A stretch of 64,000 nt of DNA from Hyphomonas johnsonii MHS-2. Lineage in GTDB: Bacteria; Pseudomonadota; Alphaproteobacteria; Caulobacterales; Hyphomonadaceae. Made by a program: the position numbers and the translations under genes. Numbering within the stretch: the stretch's first letter is position 1; each line of letters starts with the position of its first letter. The notes beneath the pieces were generated by a model. That model ran no database searches. It saw nothing but the letters and a program-made list of their open reading frames with translations, and was not told the DNA's origin. This document shows, in pieces, positions 8,666 to 18,283 of this stretch. The stretch lies in NCBI RefSeq assembly GCF_000685275.1, contig NZ_ARYK01000005.1, positions 186,001-250,000 on the forward strand, written 5' to 3'.

Positions 8666-9696
8666 TGCTGCTCAAGGGAAAGCAAGCCGTCACATTCTCT
8701 CGCCGACCGGGGCCGGAATTCTGGGCGGTCCTGGCATTCGGCGACGACCCGGGGCTTGCCAGTGACGCAGCCGCCAGCCTGATCAAGGCGTGGACGCCCA
8801 AATCGGGCGATATCGAAGTCATATCGCTCGATGACGACTCGATCCGCAAGGACCCGGCACTCCTGTTCGACAACCTTGAGGCCGTTTCCCTGCTTGGAGA
8901 ACCGCGTGTCATTCGCGTCCGCACCAGCGGCGACAAGATAGCTGCCCTGCTCGCAGAAGCGCTGACGGAGGGCGACCGGGAAAGCGGCCGGTATGCTGCC
9001 CGGCTGGTGATCGAGGCTGGCAGCCTGCAGAGTCGTTCCAAGCTCAGGGGCGCTGCAATGTCAGCCAGGCTGGCCGCCTGCCTCCAGCTCTTCGCCGACG
9101 AGGCGGAAGACATCGAAAGCCGGGTCAAGGCCGCCCTGCTCGAGGTCGGCGCCAGCATGGATGCGGACGCCCTGCATGCGTTCACCGGCGACCTGCCCGG
9201 CCATCGCGGCATCGCCAATGCAGAGATCGAGAAGCTGGCGCTCTATGCGCGCGGCCTCGGACGAAATCTCGCGATGGCCGACATTCGGGCCCTGTCGGCA
9301 ACCGACATTGATCATGACCTGTCAGCCACCATCCGCGCGACGCTCGACGGCAACATCCCCGCTGCCCACACGGCGCTGCAGCGTCTCGACGTCGCCGGCA
9401 CATCGCCGATTTCCGTGCTCCGGTCCCTGCAAAGCGAAACGCTGAGAATGCTGGACGCCCATGCGAAGATCGCAGCAGGCCAGGCCAATCCGGGCATGAA
9501 ACTGCGCCCACCTGTCTGGCAGAGCGACTGGCCCGCCTTCCGCGCACGGCTCGCCAAATGGCCGCCGAAGCGCCTCGCCCGCATACTGGAACGGATCTAC
9601 GAAGCCGAACGGCAAGCCAAGTCCGGCGGCGCGAGCGCTTCGCCCGTTGTCCGTGTACTGATTACCGAACTTGCCCGCGCTGCAGCGGCGGCCTGA
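8665..9696 (+). CDS. holA: DNA polymerase III subunit delta
   Basis: A 343-residue clamp-loader subunit that opens the beta sliding clamp during replication. Features include the N-terminal FAVLAFGDDPGL-like nucleotide-fold start, a degenerate AAA+ core without a working P-loop (normal for delta), and the C-terminal collar helices with EAERQAKSGG and LITELARAAA. Length is usual. It overlaps lptE by one base. Its TGA stop directly abuts the parB stop on the other strand in the sequence TGATCA, leaving no gap for a terminator. Confidence 0.92.
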   Translation: MLLKGKQAVTFSRRPGPEFWAVLAFGDDPGLASDAAASLIKAWTPKSGDIEVISLDDDSIRKDPALLFDNLEAVSLLGEPRVIRVRTSGDKIAALLAEALTEGDRESGRYAARLVIEAGSLQSRSKLRGAAMSARLAACLQLFADEAEDIESRVKAALLEVGASMDADALHAFTGDLPGHRGIANAEIEKLALYARGLGRNLAMADIRALSATDIDHDLSATIRATLDGNIPAAHTALQRLDVAGTSPISVLRSLQSETLRMLDAHAKIAAGQANPGMKLRPPVWQSDWPAFRARLAKWPPKRLARILERIYEAERQAKSGGASASPVVRVLITELARAAAAA

Positions 9697-10611
9697 TCAG
9701 GCTTTGCGTTTGGCTGTCAGGCGGCGGCAGACATCGTCCAACTGCTCGAGATCACGATACTTGATGCGGATTTCACCGCCCTCGCGGCCATGTCGAATGT
9801 CGACGGCAAGGCCGAGTGTGCGAGTCAGGTCCGCCTCGAGGGCCTCGGTATCGACGTCTTTTTCGTCGGTGGGCCGTGCGGATTTCGTTTCGATCGGGCT
9901 GCTGCCCTTGGCGTCACGCGCCCGGGCCTCAACATCGCGCACGCTGAGGCCTTTTTCGGCTGCCAGTCGCACAAGCGCTTCCGGGTCCGGCGCAGCCAGG
10001 GCAGCGCGCGCATGCCCCGCACTTATCTTGCCCTCCCGGATATATGACCGCGCGCTTTCCGGCAGCTGCAGCAGGCGCAGAGTATTGGCGATATGGACGC
10101 GGCTCTTGCCGACGCTCGTCGCCAGGCTGTCCTGCGTACGGCCAAAGCGCTTGATCAGCGCTTCATAGGCCTCCGCCTCCTCGATCGGATTGAGGTCAGC
10201 GCGCTGGACGTTCTCGATGATCCCGATCTCGAGCAGTTCAAGCTCGTCGATCTGGCGGACAATTGCCGGGATGGTTTTCAGGCCTGCGATCCGGGCCGCG
10301 CGCCAGCGCCGCTCGCCCGCGATAATCTGGTACTTGCCGGCGTCCTTCGGATCCGGACGCACCAGAATCGCCTGCAGCACACCCTTGGTCTTCAGTGAAT
10401 CGGCGAGTTCCTGCAACGAGGCCTCATCAAATGTCCGGCGCGGCTGGGCCGGATTGCGGCGGATGAGGTCGACATCAATCTCGTCCGATGCACGGACAGG
10501 CGCCTCCCCGGTCTTCGCGTCCGGCGCAGGGCCGACGGCGTCGACCTCGCCCATCAGGGCTGACAGGCCGCGTCCAAGTCTCGATGGTCTGCTCTTTGCG
10601 TCTTCGCTCAT
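9697..10611 (-). CDS. parB: Chromosome partitioning protein ParB
   Basis: A 304-residue CTP-dependent DNA clamp that loads at parS, spreads, and with ParA separates sister origins. Visible are GRGLSALMG near the N-terminus (ParA-interacting end), the CTP-binding GERRWR at about 99-104, a helix-turn-helix (SLATSVGKSRVHIANTLRLL) that reads parS, and a basic C-terminal dimerisation domain ending TAKRKA. It lies five bases after parA on the same strand, so the two form an operon. Two perfect parS sites are 1.4-1.9 kb upstream. Confidence 0.97.
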   Translation of the reverse strand: MSEDAKSRPSRLGRGLSALMGEVDAVGPAPDAKTGEAPVRASDEIDVDLIRRNPAQPRRTFDEASLQELADSLKTKGVLQAILVRPDPKDAGKYQIIAGERRWRAARIAGLKTIPAIVRQIDELELLEIGIIENVQRADLNPIEEAEAYEALIKRFGRTQDSLATSVGKSRVHIANTLRLLQLPESARSYIREGKISAGHARAALAAPDPEALVRLAAEKGLSVRDVEARARDAKGSSPIETKSARPTDEKDVDTEALEADLTRTLGLAVDIRHGREGGEIRIKYRDLEQLDDVCRRLTAKRKA

Positions 10612-10616
10612 CTCGT

Positions 10617-11429
10617 TCAGGCCGCTCTCGCCTTCTCGCGTTGCAGGACTTCGGACGCGAGCCGGATATAGGCTTCGCTGCCCGGGCAGCGGTAATCATA
10701 CAGCAGTGCCGGCTTGCCGAAGGAAGGCGCTTCCGACAGGCGGACATTGCGCGGAATCACCGTATTATACACCTTGTTGCCGAAGAATTCGCGGACCTGG
10801 TCTGCAACGTCATCCGACAGGTTGTTGCGGCGGTCATACATCGTCAGCACCACACCCTGGATTTCCAGGGTCGGATTCAGACCGGACCGGACGACTTCGA
10901 CCGTTCGCAGCAGTTGCGTCAGGCCTTCCAGCGCCAGGAATTCGCACTGCAACGGCACCAGAAGGGCGTCGGCGGCGGTCATCGCGTTCAGGGTCAACGC
11001 CGACAGCGACGGTGGGCAGTCGATCAGGATATAGTCATACCGGACCAGTTCGCCATTGACGGTGCGGTCGATATAATTGTGCAGCGCTTCACGCAGGCGG
11101 TATGACCGCCGCGGATCGGCTGCAAGCTCGGTTTCGACACCGGAGAGGTTCTCGTCGCCCGGCACAATGTCGAGCCGCGGCACAATCGTCGACAGGACCG
11201 TCTTTTCGAGGCCCACCCGGTCGATTACCAGGTCATAGCTGGTCAGAGTCCTGTCCTGACGAGAGATGCCGAGGCCGGTCGATGCGTTGCCCTGTGCGTC
11301 GAAATCGATGATCAGGACGCGCCGCCCGACGGCCGCCAGGGCCGTGCCGAGATTGATGGACGTGGTCGTCTTGCCGACGCCGCCCTTCTGGTTGACCACC
11401 GCAAATATTCTTGGCTTAGCCGTCGACAC
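10617..11429 (-). CDS. parA: Chromosome partitioning ATPase ParA
   Basis: A 270-residue deviant Walker ATPase. KGGVGKTT at residues 15-22 is the deviant Walker A box with its signature lysine; DFDAQGNAS is the Walker A' region and ILIDCPPSLS the Walker B region. ParA-ATP coats the nucleoid and pulls ParB-parS complexes poleward. Length is typical of chromosomal ParA. Its start lies within the last codons of rsmG (14-base overlap), the usual rsmG-parA-parB order. Confidence 0.97.
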   Translation of the reverse strand: MSTAKPRIFAVVNQKGGVGKTTTSINLGTALAAVGRRVLIIDFDAQGNASTGLGISRQDRTLTSYDLVIDRVGLEKTVLSTIVPRLDIVPGDENLSGVETELAADPRRSYRLREALHNYIDRTVNGELVRYDYILIDCPPSLSALTLNAMTAADALLVPLQCEFLALEGLTQLLRTVEVVRSGLNPTLEIQGVVLTMYDRRNNLSDDVADQVREFFGNKVYNTVIPRNVRLSEAPSFGKPALLYDYRCPGSEAYIRLASEVLQREKARAA

Positions 11430-12039
11430 GCTTGAGCTCCCTTATTTTCAATACGACCCCAGCCCCGCCGCTGCGACTCGGAATCGCCTCATACGCGAAG
11501 TTCCACACTTGCCGGGCATCCGTCAATTCTTCTTCCCAGCGTTCGCCCTTCAGGAACAGCCCCTTTGCGCCGTTTTTCATCCACGGCGCGGCGTAGTCCA
11601 GCAAACGTGGAAGCCTGGCAAACGCCCGGGCGGTGACGAGGTCGGCCGGGTTCACGGGGGCATTTTCGACCCGTCCCTGGACGACATCCGCCGTCAGGGA
11701 CGCCGCCTGGATCGCCGCGCGCAGGAAAGCGGCCTTCTTGCCGACGCTCTCGATCATTGTCACGTGGACGTCCGGCCGCGCGGCCGCGAGGATGAGACCC
11801 GGAAACCCCGCGCCCGATCCCAGGTCGACGATTCGCGCGCCGTCCGGAACATGATCGAGCAATTGCAGGCAATCCCAGACGTGCCGGAGCCAGATGTTCG
11901 GCCATTCCTTCGGCCCGATCAGGTTGCACCGCATCCGCCATGCATCGAGCGTATCGATCACCTTATCGAGCCGGTCCAGTGTTTCACGTGAAACATCGTG
12001 GGCGGCCAGGAAAGCCGCCCGGTCATTATCCGCCGCCAT
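11416..12039 (-). CDS. rsmG: 16S rRNA (guanine-527-N7) methyltransferase
   Basis: A 207-residue SAM-dependent methyltransferase (GidB) that modifies G527 of 16S rRNA. Motif I reads VDLGSGAGFPGL; the early segment CNLIGPKEWPNIWLRHVWD matches the family's substrate-binding region. It is four bases downstream of mnmG and overlaps parA. The coding sequence for VSRET near the N-terminus is itself a perfect parS site, so this stretch serves both the protein and chromosome segregation. Confidence 0.95.
   Translation of the reverse strand: MAADNDRAAFLAAHDVSRETLDRLDKVIDTLDAWRMRCNLIGPKEWPNIWLRHVWDCLQLLDHVPDGARIVDLGSGAGFPGLILAAARPDVHVTMIESVGKKAAFLRAAIQAASLTADVVQGRVENAPVNPADLVTARAFARLPRLLDYAAPWMKNGAKGLFLKGERWEEELTDARQVWNFAYEAIPSRSGGAGVVLKIRELKRVDG
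11980..11995. other. parS site 1 (inside rsmG)
   Basis: TGTTTCACGTGAAACA, a perfect 16-bp palindrome identical to the consensus chromosomal parS. It lies in the 5' part of rsmG, read in frame as Val-Ser-Arg-Glu-Thr. ParB encoded nearby should bind here; the site is about 7.5 kb from the probable origin. Confidence 0.95.
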
Positions 12040-12042
12040 CTT

Positions 12043-13908
12043 TCAGCCCGCCTTTGCCCGACGTTTTACATGACTGAGCAGCGCCGTCAGGGCGCCCGGT
12101 GTGACTCCTTCGATCCGGCCGGCCTGACCGAGTGTGACCGGGCGGATGGTTTCGAGCTTTTGCCGGACTTCGTTCGACAAGCCACCGACCGTTGCATAGT
12201 CGATATCACGTGGCAGCGTCAGGCCCTCGTCTCGCCGGAGCGCGGCAACATCGGCCGCCTGGCGCTCCAGGTATCCGGAATAAAGCGCCTCGATTTCCAA
12301 TTGGGCGCCGACGGGGGCCGGAATGCTCGCAAGATCGGGCCATACACGGACGAGATCAGCGAGTCCGATATTCTTGTAGGCGAGATAGTCCCACGCCGTC
12401 CGCATCCGTCCATCCTGGTTGATATCCCATCCGGCCGCCGCGGCTTTTGCCGGGGACAGGGAGACAGATCGCAGTTTTTCGCGGGCGTCGGTTAACGCAG
12501 ATTGTTTCACGTGAAACACTTTGGCCCGAATCTGGCCCACAATCCCCGATTCCACGCCCTTTTCGGTGAGTCGCTGGTCCGCATTGTCGGCGCGGAGCGC
12601 GAGACGGTATTCTGCGCGCGACGTGAACATCCGGTACGGTTCGGTGACGCCGCGCGTCACCAGGTCATCAATCAGCACCCCGATATAGGCTTCGGCCCGG
12701 TCAAACATCACTGCGTCCTTGCCGTCGACCGCGCGCGCGGCGTTCAGGCCCGCAACCAGGCCCTGGGCGCCCGCCTCCTCGTAACCGGTCGTGCCATTGA
12801 TCTGGCCGGCAAGATAAAGGCCGGGCATCGACCGTACTTCCAGCGATGGCGTCAAAGCCCGCGGATCGACATAGTCATACTCGATGGCATAGGCGTGTTG
12901 GCGGATCACGACGTTCTCGAGACCCGGTATTGTCCGAATGAAGTCTTCCTGGACAGACTCCGGCAGCGACGTGGAAATACCGTTCGGGTAGACCGTGTCA
13001 TCCTCCAGCCCTTCCGGCTCCAGGAATATCTGGTGGCGATCGCGGTCGGCGAACCGATGCACCTTGTCCTCGATGGAAGGGCAGTAACGCGGGCCGCGCC
13101 CGGCAATCGCGCCGGAATAGACAGCCGACTGGTTGATATTGTCCGCGATGATCTGGTGCGTTTCGGCCGTCGTCCATGTGATCCCGCAGGAAACCTGCGG
13201 CACGTCGATCCTGTCGGTGAGGTAAGAAAACGGCACCGGTTCTGCATCGGCCGGCTGCATCTCCAGCTGGTCCCATGCGATCGTGCTGCCATCCAGCCGC
13301 GCCGGTGTCCCGGTTTTCAGCCGCCCCATCGGTAGGTCCATGGCGTACAGCCGGTCAGACAATCCAATCGCCGGGGCCTCACCGACACGGCCTGCCGGAA
13401 TGCGCTTGTCACCGATATGGATCACGCCCTTCAGGAAGGTTCCTGTTGTAATTACAACAGCACCCGCCCGGTATGACTTGCCGGTCAGACCGGTCACACC
13501 GGCAATCCGACCATCCTCGATGACCAGGTCTTCCGCCCCGTCCTCGATGATCGTTAGGTTTGGATAGTCTGCCAGTTCCGCCTGCATCGCTTCGCGGTAG
13601 AGTTTGCGGTCGATCTGCGCGCGCGGACCCCAGACGGCCGGGCCCTTGGACCGGTTCAACATCCGGAACTGGATCCCCGCCTTGTCCGCCATGCGGCCCA
13701 TCAGACCATCGAGAGCGTCGATCTCGCGCACGAGATGGCCCTTGCCGAGGCCACCGATCGCCGGATTGCAACTCATCTCGCCAATGGTGGCGCGCTTGTG
13801 CGTGACCAGCGCAGTGCGCGCGCCATAGCGCGCAGCCGCAGCTGCCGCTTCACAGCCGGCATGGCCGCCGCCGATCACGATCACATCAAACTGGTCTGGC
13901 ATCGCCAT
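12043..13908 (-). CDS. mnmG: tRNA uridine-5-carboxymethylaminomethyl modification enzyme MnmG
   Basis: A 621-residue FAD enzyme (GidA) that works with MnmE to modify the wobble uridine of tRNAs. The FAD-binding GGGHAG is at residues 13-18, followed by the family signature [25 protein letters not shown] region (about residues 48-68) and [13 protein letters not shown]. Length is normal. A perfect parS site is embedded in the C-terminal half, translated as Val-Phe-His-Val-Lys-Gln. The ATG at 13908 has GAGG upstream; ATG 13902 is an alternative. Confidence 0.97.
   Translation of the reverse strand: MAMPDQFDVIVIGGGHAGCEAAAAAARYGARTALVTHKRATIGEMSCNPAIGGLGKGHLVREIDALDGLMGRMADKAGIQFRMLNRSKGPAVWGPRAQIDRKLYREAMQAELADYPNLTIIEDGAEDLVIEDGRIAGVTGLTGKSYRAGAVVITTGTFLKGVIHIGDKRIPAGRVGEAPAIGLSDRLYAMDLPMGRLKTGTPARLDGSTIAWDQLEMQPADAEPVPFSYLTDRIDVPQVSCGITWTTAETHQIIADNINQSAVYSGAIAGRGPRYCPSIEDKVHRFADRDRHQIFLEPEGLEDDTVYPNGISTSLPESVQEDFIRTIPGLENVVIRQHAYAIEYDYVDPRALTPSLEVRSMPGLYLAGQINGTTGYEEAGAQGLVAGLNAARAVDGKDAVMFDRAEAYIGVLIDDLVTRGVTEPYRMFTSRAEYRLALRADNADQRLTEKGVESGIVGQIRAKVFHVKQSALTDAREKLRSVSLSPAKAAAAGWDINQDGRMRTAWDYLAYKNIGLADLVRVWPDLASIPAPVGAQLEIEALYSGYLERQAADVAALRRDEGLTLPRDIDYATVGGLSNEVRQKLETIRPVTLGQAGRIEGVTPGALTALLSHVKRRAKAG
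12503..12518. other. parS site 2 (inside mnmG)
   Basis: A second perfect TGTTTCACGTGAAACA, 523 bp from the first, inside mnmG. Here the reading frame is shifted relative to site 1 (codons GTG TTT CAC GTG AAA CAA), so the same DNA word is kept while encoding different residues. This argues for selection on the DNA, not on the peptide. Confidence 0.95.
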
Positions 13909-13976
13909 CTTCAGCGCCTCGGGGATTGGGGTCTCTTGGCCGACATATAACGGCGATGGCCGTCAAACCCTAGGGG

Positions 13977-15311
13977 TCATTTACCGATGCAGAACTCGGA
14001 AAACACTGCGCCCAGCACGTCTTCCACGCCAACCGTCCCGATAATCGAGCCGAGTTGGCGCAACGCCATGCGCACGTCTTCGGCCGCAAGTTCGGCGCCC
14101 ACGCCTTCGGCCAGCATGTCGCGCGCCGTTTCCAGGCTGCGCAATCCGTCTTCGAGCCGGGCCCGGTGGCGTTGGCGCGTGATCACGGGCGCTTCGACCG
14201 ACGCAGCCTGGCGCCCGACAAAGGCAGCGATCGCCTGTTCCAGGTCCGCAACGCCGTCACCGGACCTGGCCGAGATCACATGGTCGGCAACAATGCCAGG
14301 CGGCAGGGACCCGATATCCGACTTGTTGAGGACCACGAGATCCGTATCAGTTTTATAGTCCGTAGAAAGAGCACTTGTATCGGGTGCGGCGCCGTCGACC
14401 AGGAACAGCCGCAGGTCAGCGTCCCGCGCTGCCTGTTCGGCCCGGCGCACGCCTTCGGCCTCAATCTCGTCGTCGGTGGCCCGCAGGCCAGCTGTATCTG
14501 CGATCCAGACGACATGGCCACCCATCACCCGGCGCACTTCGATGACATCCCGTGTCGTCCCGGCGGCCGAATTGACAATCGCGGCGTCGCGCCGGGCCAG
14601 CCGGTTGAGCAGCGTCGACTTGCCGGCATTCGGCGCACCGATAATGGCCACACGGAACCCGTCGCGAATCCGTTCGCCGATCCCGCCATCGCCCAATGCT
14701 GACTTGATCTCGGAAATGACGCGATCGAGTTTCTTCAGGATCGGCGCGGTCGTGTTGTCGGGCGCATCGCCTTCATCCGGGAAATCAATGGCGACTTCAA
14801 CCAGCGCCAGAACGCCAGTCAGTTCCGTCCGCCATGTCGCATAGGTCTCCGACAGGCCGCCGCCCAGCTGTCTCAGCGCCTGAGCCTTCTGCGCGCGCGT
14901 TTCGGCTTCGATGATATCCGCGACGCCTTCGGCCTCGGTCAGGTCCAGCTTTCCGGCCTCGAATGCACGGCGCGTATATTCTCCCGGCTCGGCGATCCGG
15001 ACACCGGCATGCGCGGTCAGCGTGGCCAGCGCATGCGCAATCACTGCTGCCCCGCCATGCAGGTAGAGTTCCAGCGTATCCTCGCTGGTATAGCTGCCAG
15101 GCCCCGGCATGAAGACAGCAAGGCCCCGGTCGACCAGGGCGCCGTCCGCATCGGTCATGTCGGTGAGGGTTGCGTGACGCGGCGCCGGAACACCGCACGC
15201 AAGATGCTGCTCGGCGAGCATGCGGACCTGCGGCCCCGAAAGGCGCAGGATCGCTATCGCAGCCGGCGGCGCGCCCGAAGCGAGGGCGCAGATCGTGTCG
15301 CGCTCGCTCAT
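13977..15311 (-). CDS. mnmE: tRNA modification GTPase MnmE
   Basis: A 444-residue GTPase (TrmE) forming a complex with MnmG. It has an N-terminal tetrahydrofolate-binding domain, then GTPase motifs GAPNAGKSTLLNRL (G1), TTRDV (G2), DTAG (G3) and NKSD (G4), and the invariant C-terminal FCIGK whose Cys is part of the active site. Length is typical. It lies 68 bases upstream of mnmG and 16 bases downstream of rho on the same strand. Confidence 0.97.
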   Translation of the reverse strand: MSERDTICALASGAPPAAIAILRLSGPQVRMLAEQHLACGVPAPRHATLTDMTDADGALVDRGLAVFMPGPGSYTSEDTLELYLHGGAAVIAHALATLTAHAGVRIAEPGEYTRRAFEAGKLDLTEAEGVADIIEAETRAQKAQALRQLGGGLSETYATWRTELTGVLALVEVAIDFPDEGDAPDNTTAPILKKLDRVISEIKSALGDGGIGERIRDGFRVAIIGAPNAGKSTLLNRLARRDAAIVNSAAGTTRDVIEVRRVMGGHVVWIADTAGLRATDDEIEAEGVRRAEQAARDADLRLFLVDGAAPDTSALSTDYKTDTDLVVLNKSDIGSLPPGIVADHVISARSGDGVADLEQAIAAFVGRQAASVEAPVITRQRHRARLEDGLRSLETARDMLAEGVGAELAAEDVRMALRQLGSIIGTVGVEDVLGAVFSEFCIGK

Positions 15312-15327
15312 GTGCGCTCCATCATGC

Positions 15328-16605
15328 CTAGTTCTTCATGGCCTCGAAGAACTCGTCGTTGGTCTTGGTCTGGCGCAGCTTGTCGATCAGGAAGTCGATC
15401 GCATCGTTCGTTCCCATCGGGCCGAGGATACGGCGCAGGATGTAGATCTTCGACAGCTGGTCGGCAGGCGTGATCAGTTCCTCTTTCCGCGTGCCGGACT
15501 TCATGATGTCGATGGCCGGGAAGGTCCGCTTGTCGGCAATCTTCCGGTCGAGCACGACTTCGGAGTTACCCGTACCCTTGAATTCCTCGAAGATCACTTC
15601 GTCCATCCGGCTGCCGGTATCAATCAGCGCCGTCGCAACAATAGTGAGTGAGCCCCCGTTTTCCACGTTCCGGGCTGCGCCGAAGAAGCGCTTCGGGCGT
15701 TGCAGGGCGTTCGCATCCACACCACCGGTCAGCACCTTGCCGGAGCTCGGGACGGTCGTGTTGTAGGCGCGGCCAAGACGCGTGATGGAATCCAAGAGGA
15801 TGACAACATCGCGCTTGTGCTCGACCAGCCGCTTGGCCTTCTCGATCACCATTTCCGCGACCTGGACGTGGCGGGTTGCCGGTTCGTCGAACGTCGAGGC
15901 AACCACCTCGCCCTTCACGGTGCGGCGCATGTCGGTCACTTCTTCCGGGCGCTCGTCGATCAGCAGCACGATCAGGTAGCATTCCGGGTGGTTTTCCTCG
16001 ATTGCAGCAGCAATGTTCTGCAGCAGAACCGTCTTGCCGGTCCGTGGCGGAGCAACGATCAGGGCGCGCTGCCCCTTGCCGATGGGTGCGACGATATCAA
16101 TGACGCGGCCGGAGCGATCCTTCTTGGTCGGATCGCGGCTTTCCATCTTCATCCGCTCTTCGGGATAAAGCGGCGTCAGGTTGTCGAAGTGGACTTTCTG
16201 GCGAGCCTTTTCCGGCTCCTCGAAATTGATCTGCGACACGTCGGTCAGCGCGAAGTAGCGCTCGCTGTCCTGCGGGGCCGTAATCGGGCCCTCAACCGTG
16301 TCGCCGGTCCGGATATTGGCTTTTTTCAGCACTTCCGGGCTGACATAGATGTCGTCCGGGCCGGGCAGGTAGTTCGATTCCGGCGAGCGCAGGAAACCGA
16401 AACCGTCGGTGAGGACTTCCAGCACGCCCTGGCCGGTGATCTCGACCTCGCTGTCGGCCAGTTCCTTGAGAATGGCGAAGAGCATGTCCTGCGTACGGAG
16501 CGCGGAGGCGTTCTCGACCTCGAGTTCTTCGGCATAGGCCAGAAGCTCTTCGGGAGATTTTGCCTTGAGTTCGCGCAAGGTGACGCTGGTAACGTTGTCG
16601 AGCAT
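15328..16605 (-). CDS. rho: Transcription termination factor Rho
   Basis: A 425-residue hexameric RNA helicase that ends transcription. The N-terminal cold-shock-like RNA-binding domain includes [20 protein letters not shown]; the ATPase core has [11 protein letters not shown] (Walker A) and [16 protein letters not shown] (Walker B and Q-loop side). I start at ATG 16605 ([14 protein letters not shown]) because this matches the family; an upstream in-frame extension is not Rho-like. The 163 bases before it hold no gene and are its likely promoter region. Confidence 0.97.
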   Translation of the reverse strand: MLDNVTSVTLRELKAKSPEELLAYAEELEVENASALRTQDMLFAILKELADSEVEITGQGVLEVLTDGFGFLRSPESNYLPGPDDIYVSPEVLKKANIRTGDTVEGPITAPQDSERYFALTDVSQINFEEPEKARQKVHFDNLTPLYPEERMKMESRDPTKKDRSGRVIDIVAPIGKGQRALIVAPPRTGKTVLLQNIAAAIEENHPECYLIVLLIDERPEEVTDMRRTVKGEVVASTFDEPATRHVQVAEMVIEKAKRLVEHKRDVVILLDSITRLGRAYNTTVPSSGKVLTGGVDANALQRPKRFFGAARNVENGGSLTIVATALIDTGSRMDEVIFEEFKGTGNSEVVLDRKIADKRTFPAIDIMKSGTRKEELITPADQLSKIYILRRILGPMGTNDAIDFLIDKLRQTKTNDEFFEAMKN

Positions 16606-16768
16606 GGATAAAGCCAATTTAGGGTGGAATCCGGATGTGGGTCGGGTCAGGACTGAATGTGGGGAACCGGGCGAACAGGAGAACGCGCTGCACAAGGACT
16701 GTGCGCCGATTGCCGCGCATATGGGGCAACCAGGGCTGCTTCGTCAAGGCATGAATGCCCGTGCCGCC

Positions 16769-17197
16769 TCAGAACGGCTCGACGACAACCAGGATGACGA
16801 TGGCGATCATCAGCACGAAGGGCACTTCGTTCATCATGCGCAGACGCCGCACGGACACGCCGTCGGCGCCGCGGTCAACCTTCTTGCCGACCGAAATGAA
16901 GTGCCCATGCAAAGCCGACAGGATCAGCACGAGCAGAAGTTTCACATGCATCCAGCTTTGCGACAGCAGGCCGGGATTGAGCCACAGCATGGTCAGCCCG
17001 AGCAGCCAGACCAGGATCAGGCTCGGATTCATGATGATCATGCGCAATTGCTGCGACGCTTTCTTCATTGCCTCGAACAGGGGCTCGCCTGGCGCGCTCG
17101 ACAATTGGTGGATCTTGTACCGCGGATAGATCAGCAGGCTCGCCATCAGCGCGATGACGCAAATAATGTGAAATGCGCGTACCCATTCATACAACAC
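16769..17197 (-). CDS. hemJ: Protoporphyrinogen IX oxidase HemJ
   Basis: A 142-residue integral membrane protein with four predicted membrane helices. The first, after LYEWVRAFHIICVIALM, holds the conserved His of HemJ (UPF0093), and KIHQ/ WMHVKLLLV / HGHF carry further conserved residues. HemJ oxidises protoporphyrinogen IX to protoporphyrin IX, the substrate of the neighbouring ferrochelatase. Start: GTG at 17197, with GAGGAG seven bases before it inside the end of hemH, giving an 11-base overlap; the long upstream extension in this frame is hemH antisense-frame noise. Confidence 0.9.
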   Translation of the reverse strand: MLYEWVRAFHIICVIALMASLLIYPRYKIHQLSSAPGEPLFEAMKKASQQLRMIIMNPSLILVWLLGLTMLWLNPGLLSQSWMHVKLLLVLILSALHGHFISVGKKVDRGADGVSVRRLRMMNEVPFVLMIAIVILVVVEPF

Positions 17198-18275
17198 GGG
17201 CCTGCTCCTCTTCTGCTGCCAGCGACACGGCATGGCCCGCCGTGCGCACCACGTCTGCATGCGGACACCCCGTCGCGCCGGTTGGGCAGAGCCGGCTGCC
17301 GGCACATGACCGGATCCGTCCGGCCATACCAAGTGCCGCTAGGGTTTCGCCTGCCAGCACCGCGATGAAATCCGGATGATCTCCCAACGCCTCGACCCGT
17401 GTATAGCTCGGTGCGCCATGCTTTTCGGCCAGCAGGCGGTATTCCTCGCCGAGTTCGACCAGCGTTTCGATATGCTCGGAAACGAACGCGATCGGCGCAA
17501 TCAGGATGTTCTTCTTGTCGGTCGCCGCGCGCTCGACCTCCGCATCGGTTGCCGGGCCGATCCATTTCAACGGGCCGACGCGAGACTGGTAACAGCCGAC
17601 GACATCCCACTCCTGCGGCACGCGCGCGGCAATCATCGCGGACAAGGTCTCGCACTGCCACTGGTAGGGATCACCCGCCTCGACGATCTTTTCAGGCAGG
17701 CCATGCGCCGACAATAGCAAGCGAACATTCTCCGGCCGGCCCGCCTGCTCGTGTGCCGCCATGATCCGGTCGACATGTGCGCTGACAAAGCTTTCGGCGA
17801 ATGGATAGCAACACACCGTCCGCGTCGGACCTGAATAATGCCGCTTCCACTCTGCCAGCGACGAACCCGTCGTGGTTGTCGAGAATTGCGGATAGAGCGG
17901 CAGAAGGACAATTTCGTCCGCGCCCCAAGCTTTGACGGCCTTGGCTGCGGCCTTCGTGAACGGATGCCAGTAGCGCATGGCGATGAAGGTCTTCACTTCG
18001 TCGTCCGGCAACTGGACGGCGAGATCTGCACGCAATGCATCTGCCTGCTTCTCGGTTTCCGGCAGGAGGGGAGATCCCCCGCCCATGATTGCATAATTCT
18101 TGCGGGCCATCGGTGCACGGGTACGGGAAATGAACCGCGCGAGTGCCCAGCGGACAAGTCCTGGCGCCTGGATGATCGCCGGGTCGTCAAACAGGTTCCG
18201 CAGGAAAGGCCGCACGGCTTCCGGGCGATCCGGACCCCCTAGATTGAACAAGACAACAGCGATCTTCCTGCCCAT
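17187..18275 (-). CDS. hemH: Ferrochelatase
   Basis: A 362-residue enzyme that inserts Fe2+ into protoporphyrin IX, the last step of heme synthesis. The N-terminus VVLFNLGGPDRPEAVRPFL is diagnostic, LLLSAHGLPEK carries the catalytic His, and VGPLKWIGP is the conserved substrate loop. The C-terminal segment has three close cysteines (SCAGSRLCPTGATGC), which could ligate an iron-sulfur cluster as described for some alphaproteobacterial and mycobacterial ferrochelatases; a fourth ligand is not obvious. It lies eight bases downstream of hemE and overlaps hemJ. Confidence 0.95.
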   Translation of the reverse strand: MGRKIAVVLFNLGGPDRPEAVRPFLRNLFDDPAIIQAPGLVRWALARFISRTRAPMARKNYAIMGGGSPLLPETEKQADALRADLAVQLPDDEVKTFIAMRYWHPFTKAAAKAVKAWGADEIVLLPLYPQFSTTTTGSSLAEWKRHYSGPTRTVCCYPFAESFVSAHVDRIMAAHEQAGRPENVRLLLSAHGLPEKIVEAGDPYQWQCETLSAMIAARVPQEWDVVGCYQSRVGPLKWIGPATDAEVERAATDKKNILIAPIAFVSEHIETLVELGEEYRLLAEKHGAPSYTRVEALGDHPDFIAVLAGETLAALGMAGRIRSCAGSRLCPTGATGCPHADVVRTAGHAVSLAAEEEQARVV

Positions 18276-18283
18276 GACGGAGG

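Noticed and set aside
12502-13335. Plus-strand frame starting MFHVKHF
   Set aside because: Its start is created by the parS palindrome inside mnmG; the rest is antisense to mnmG.
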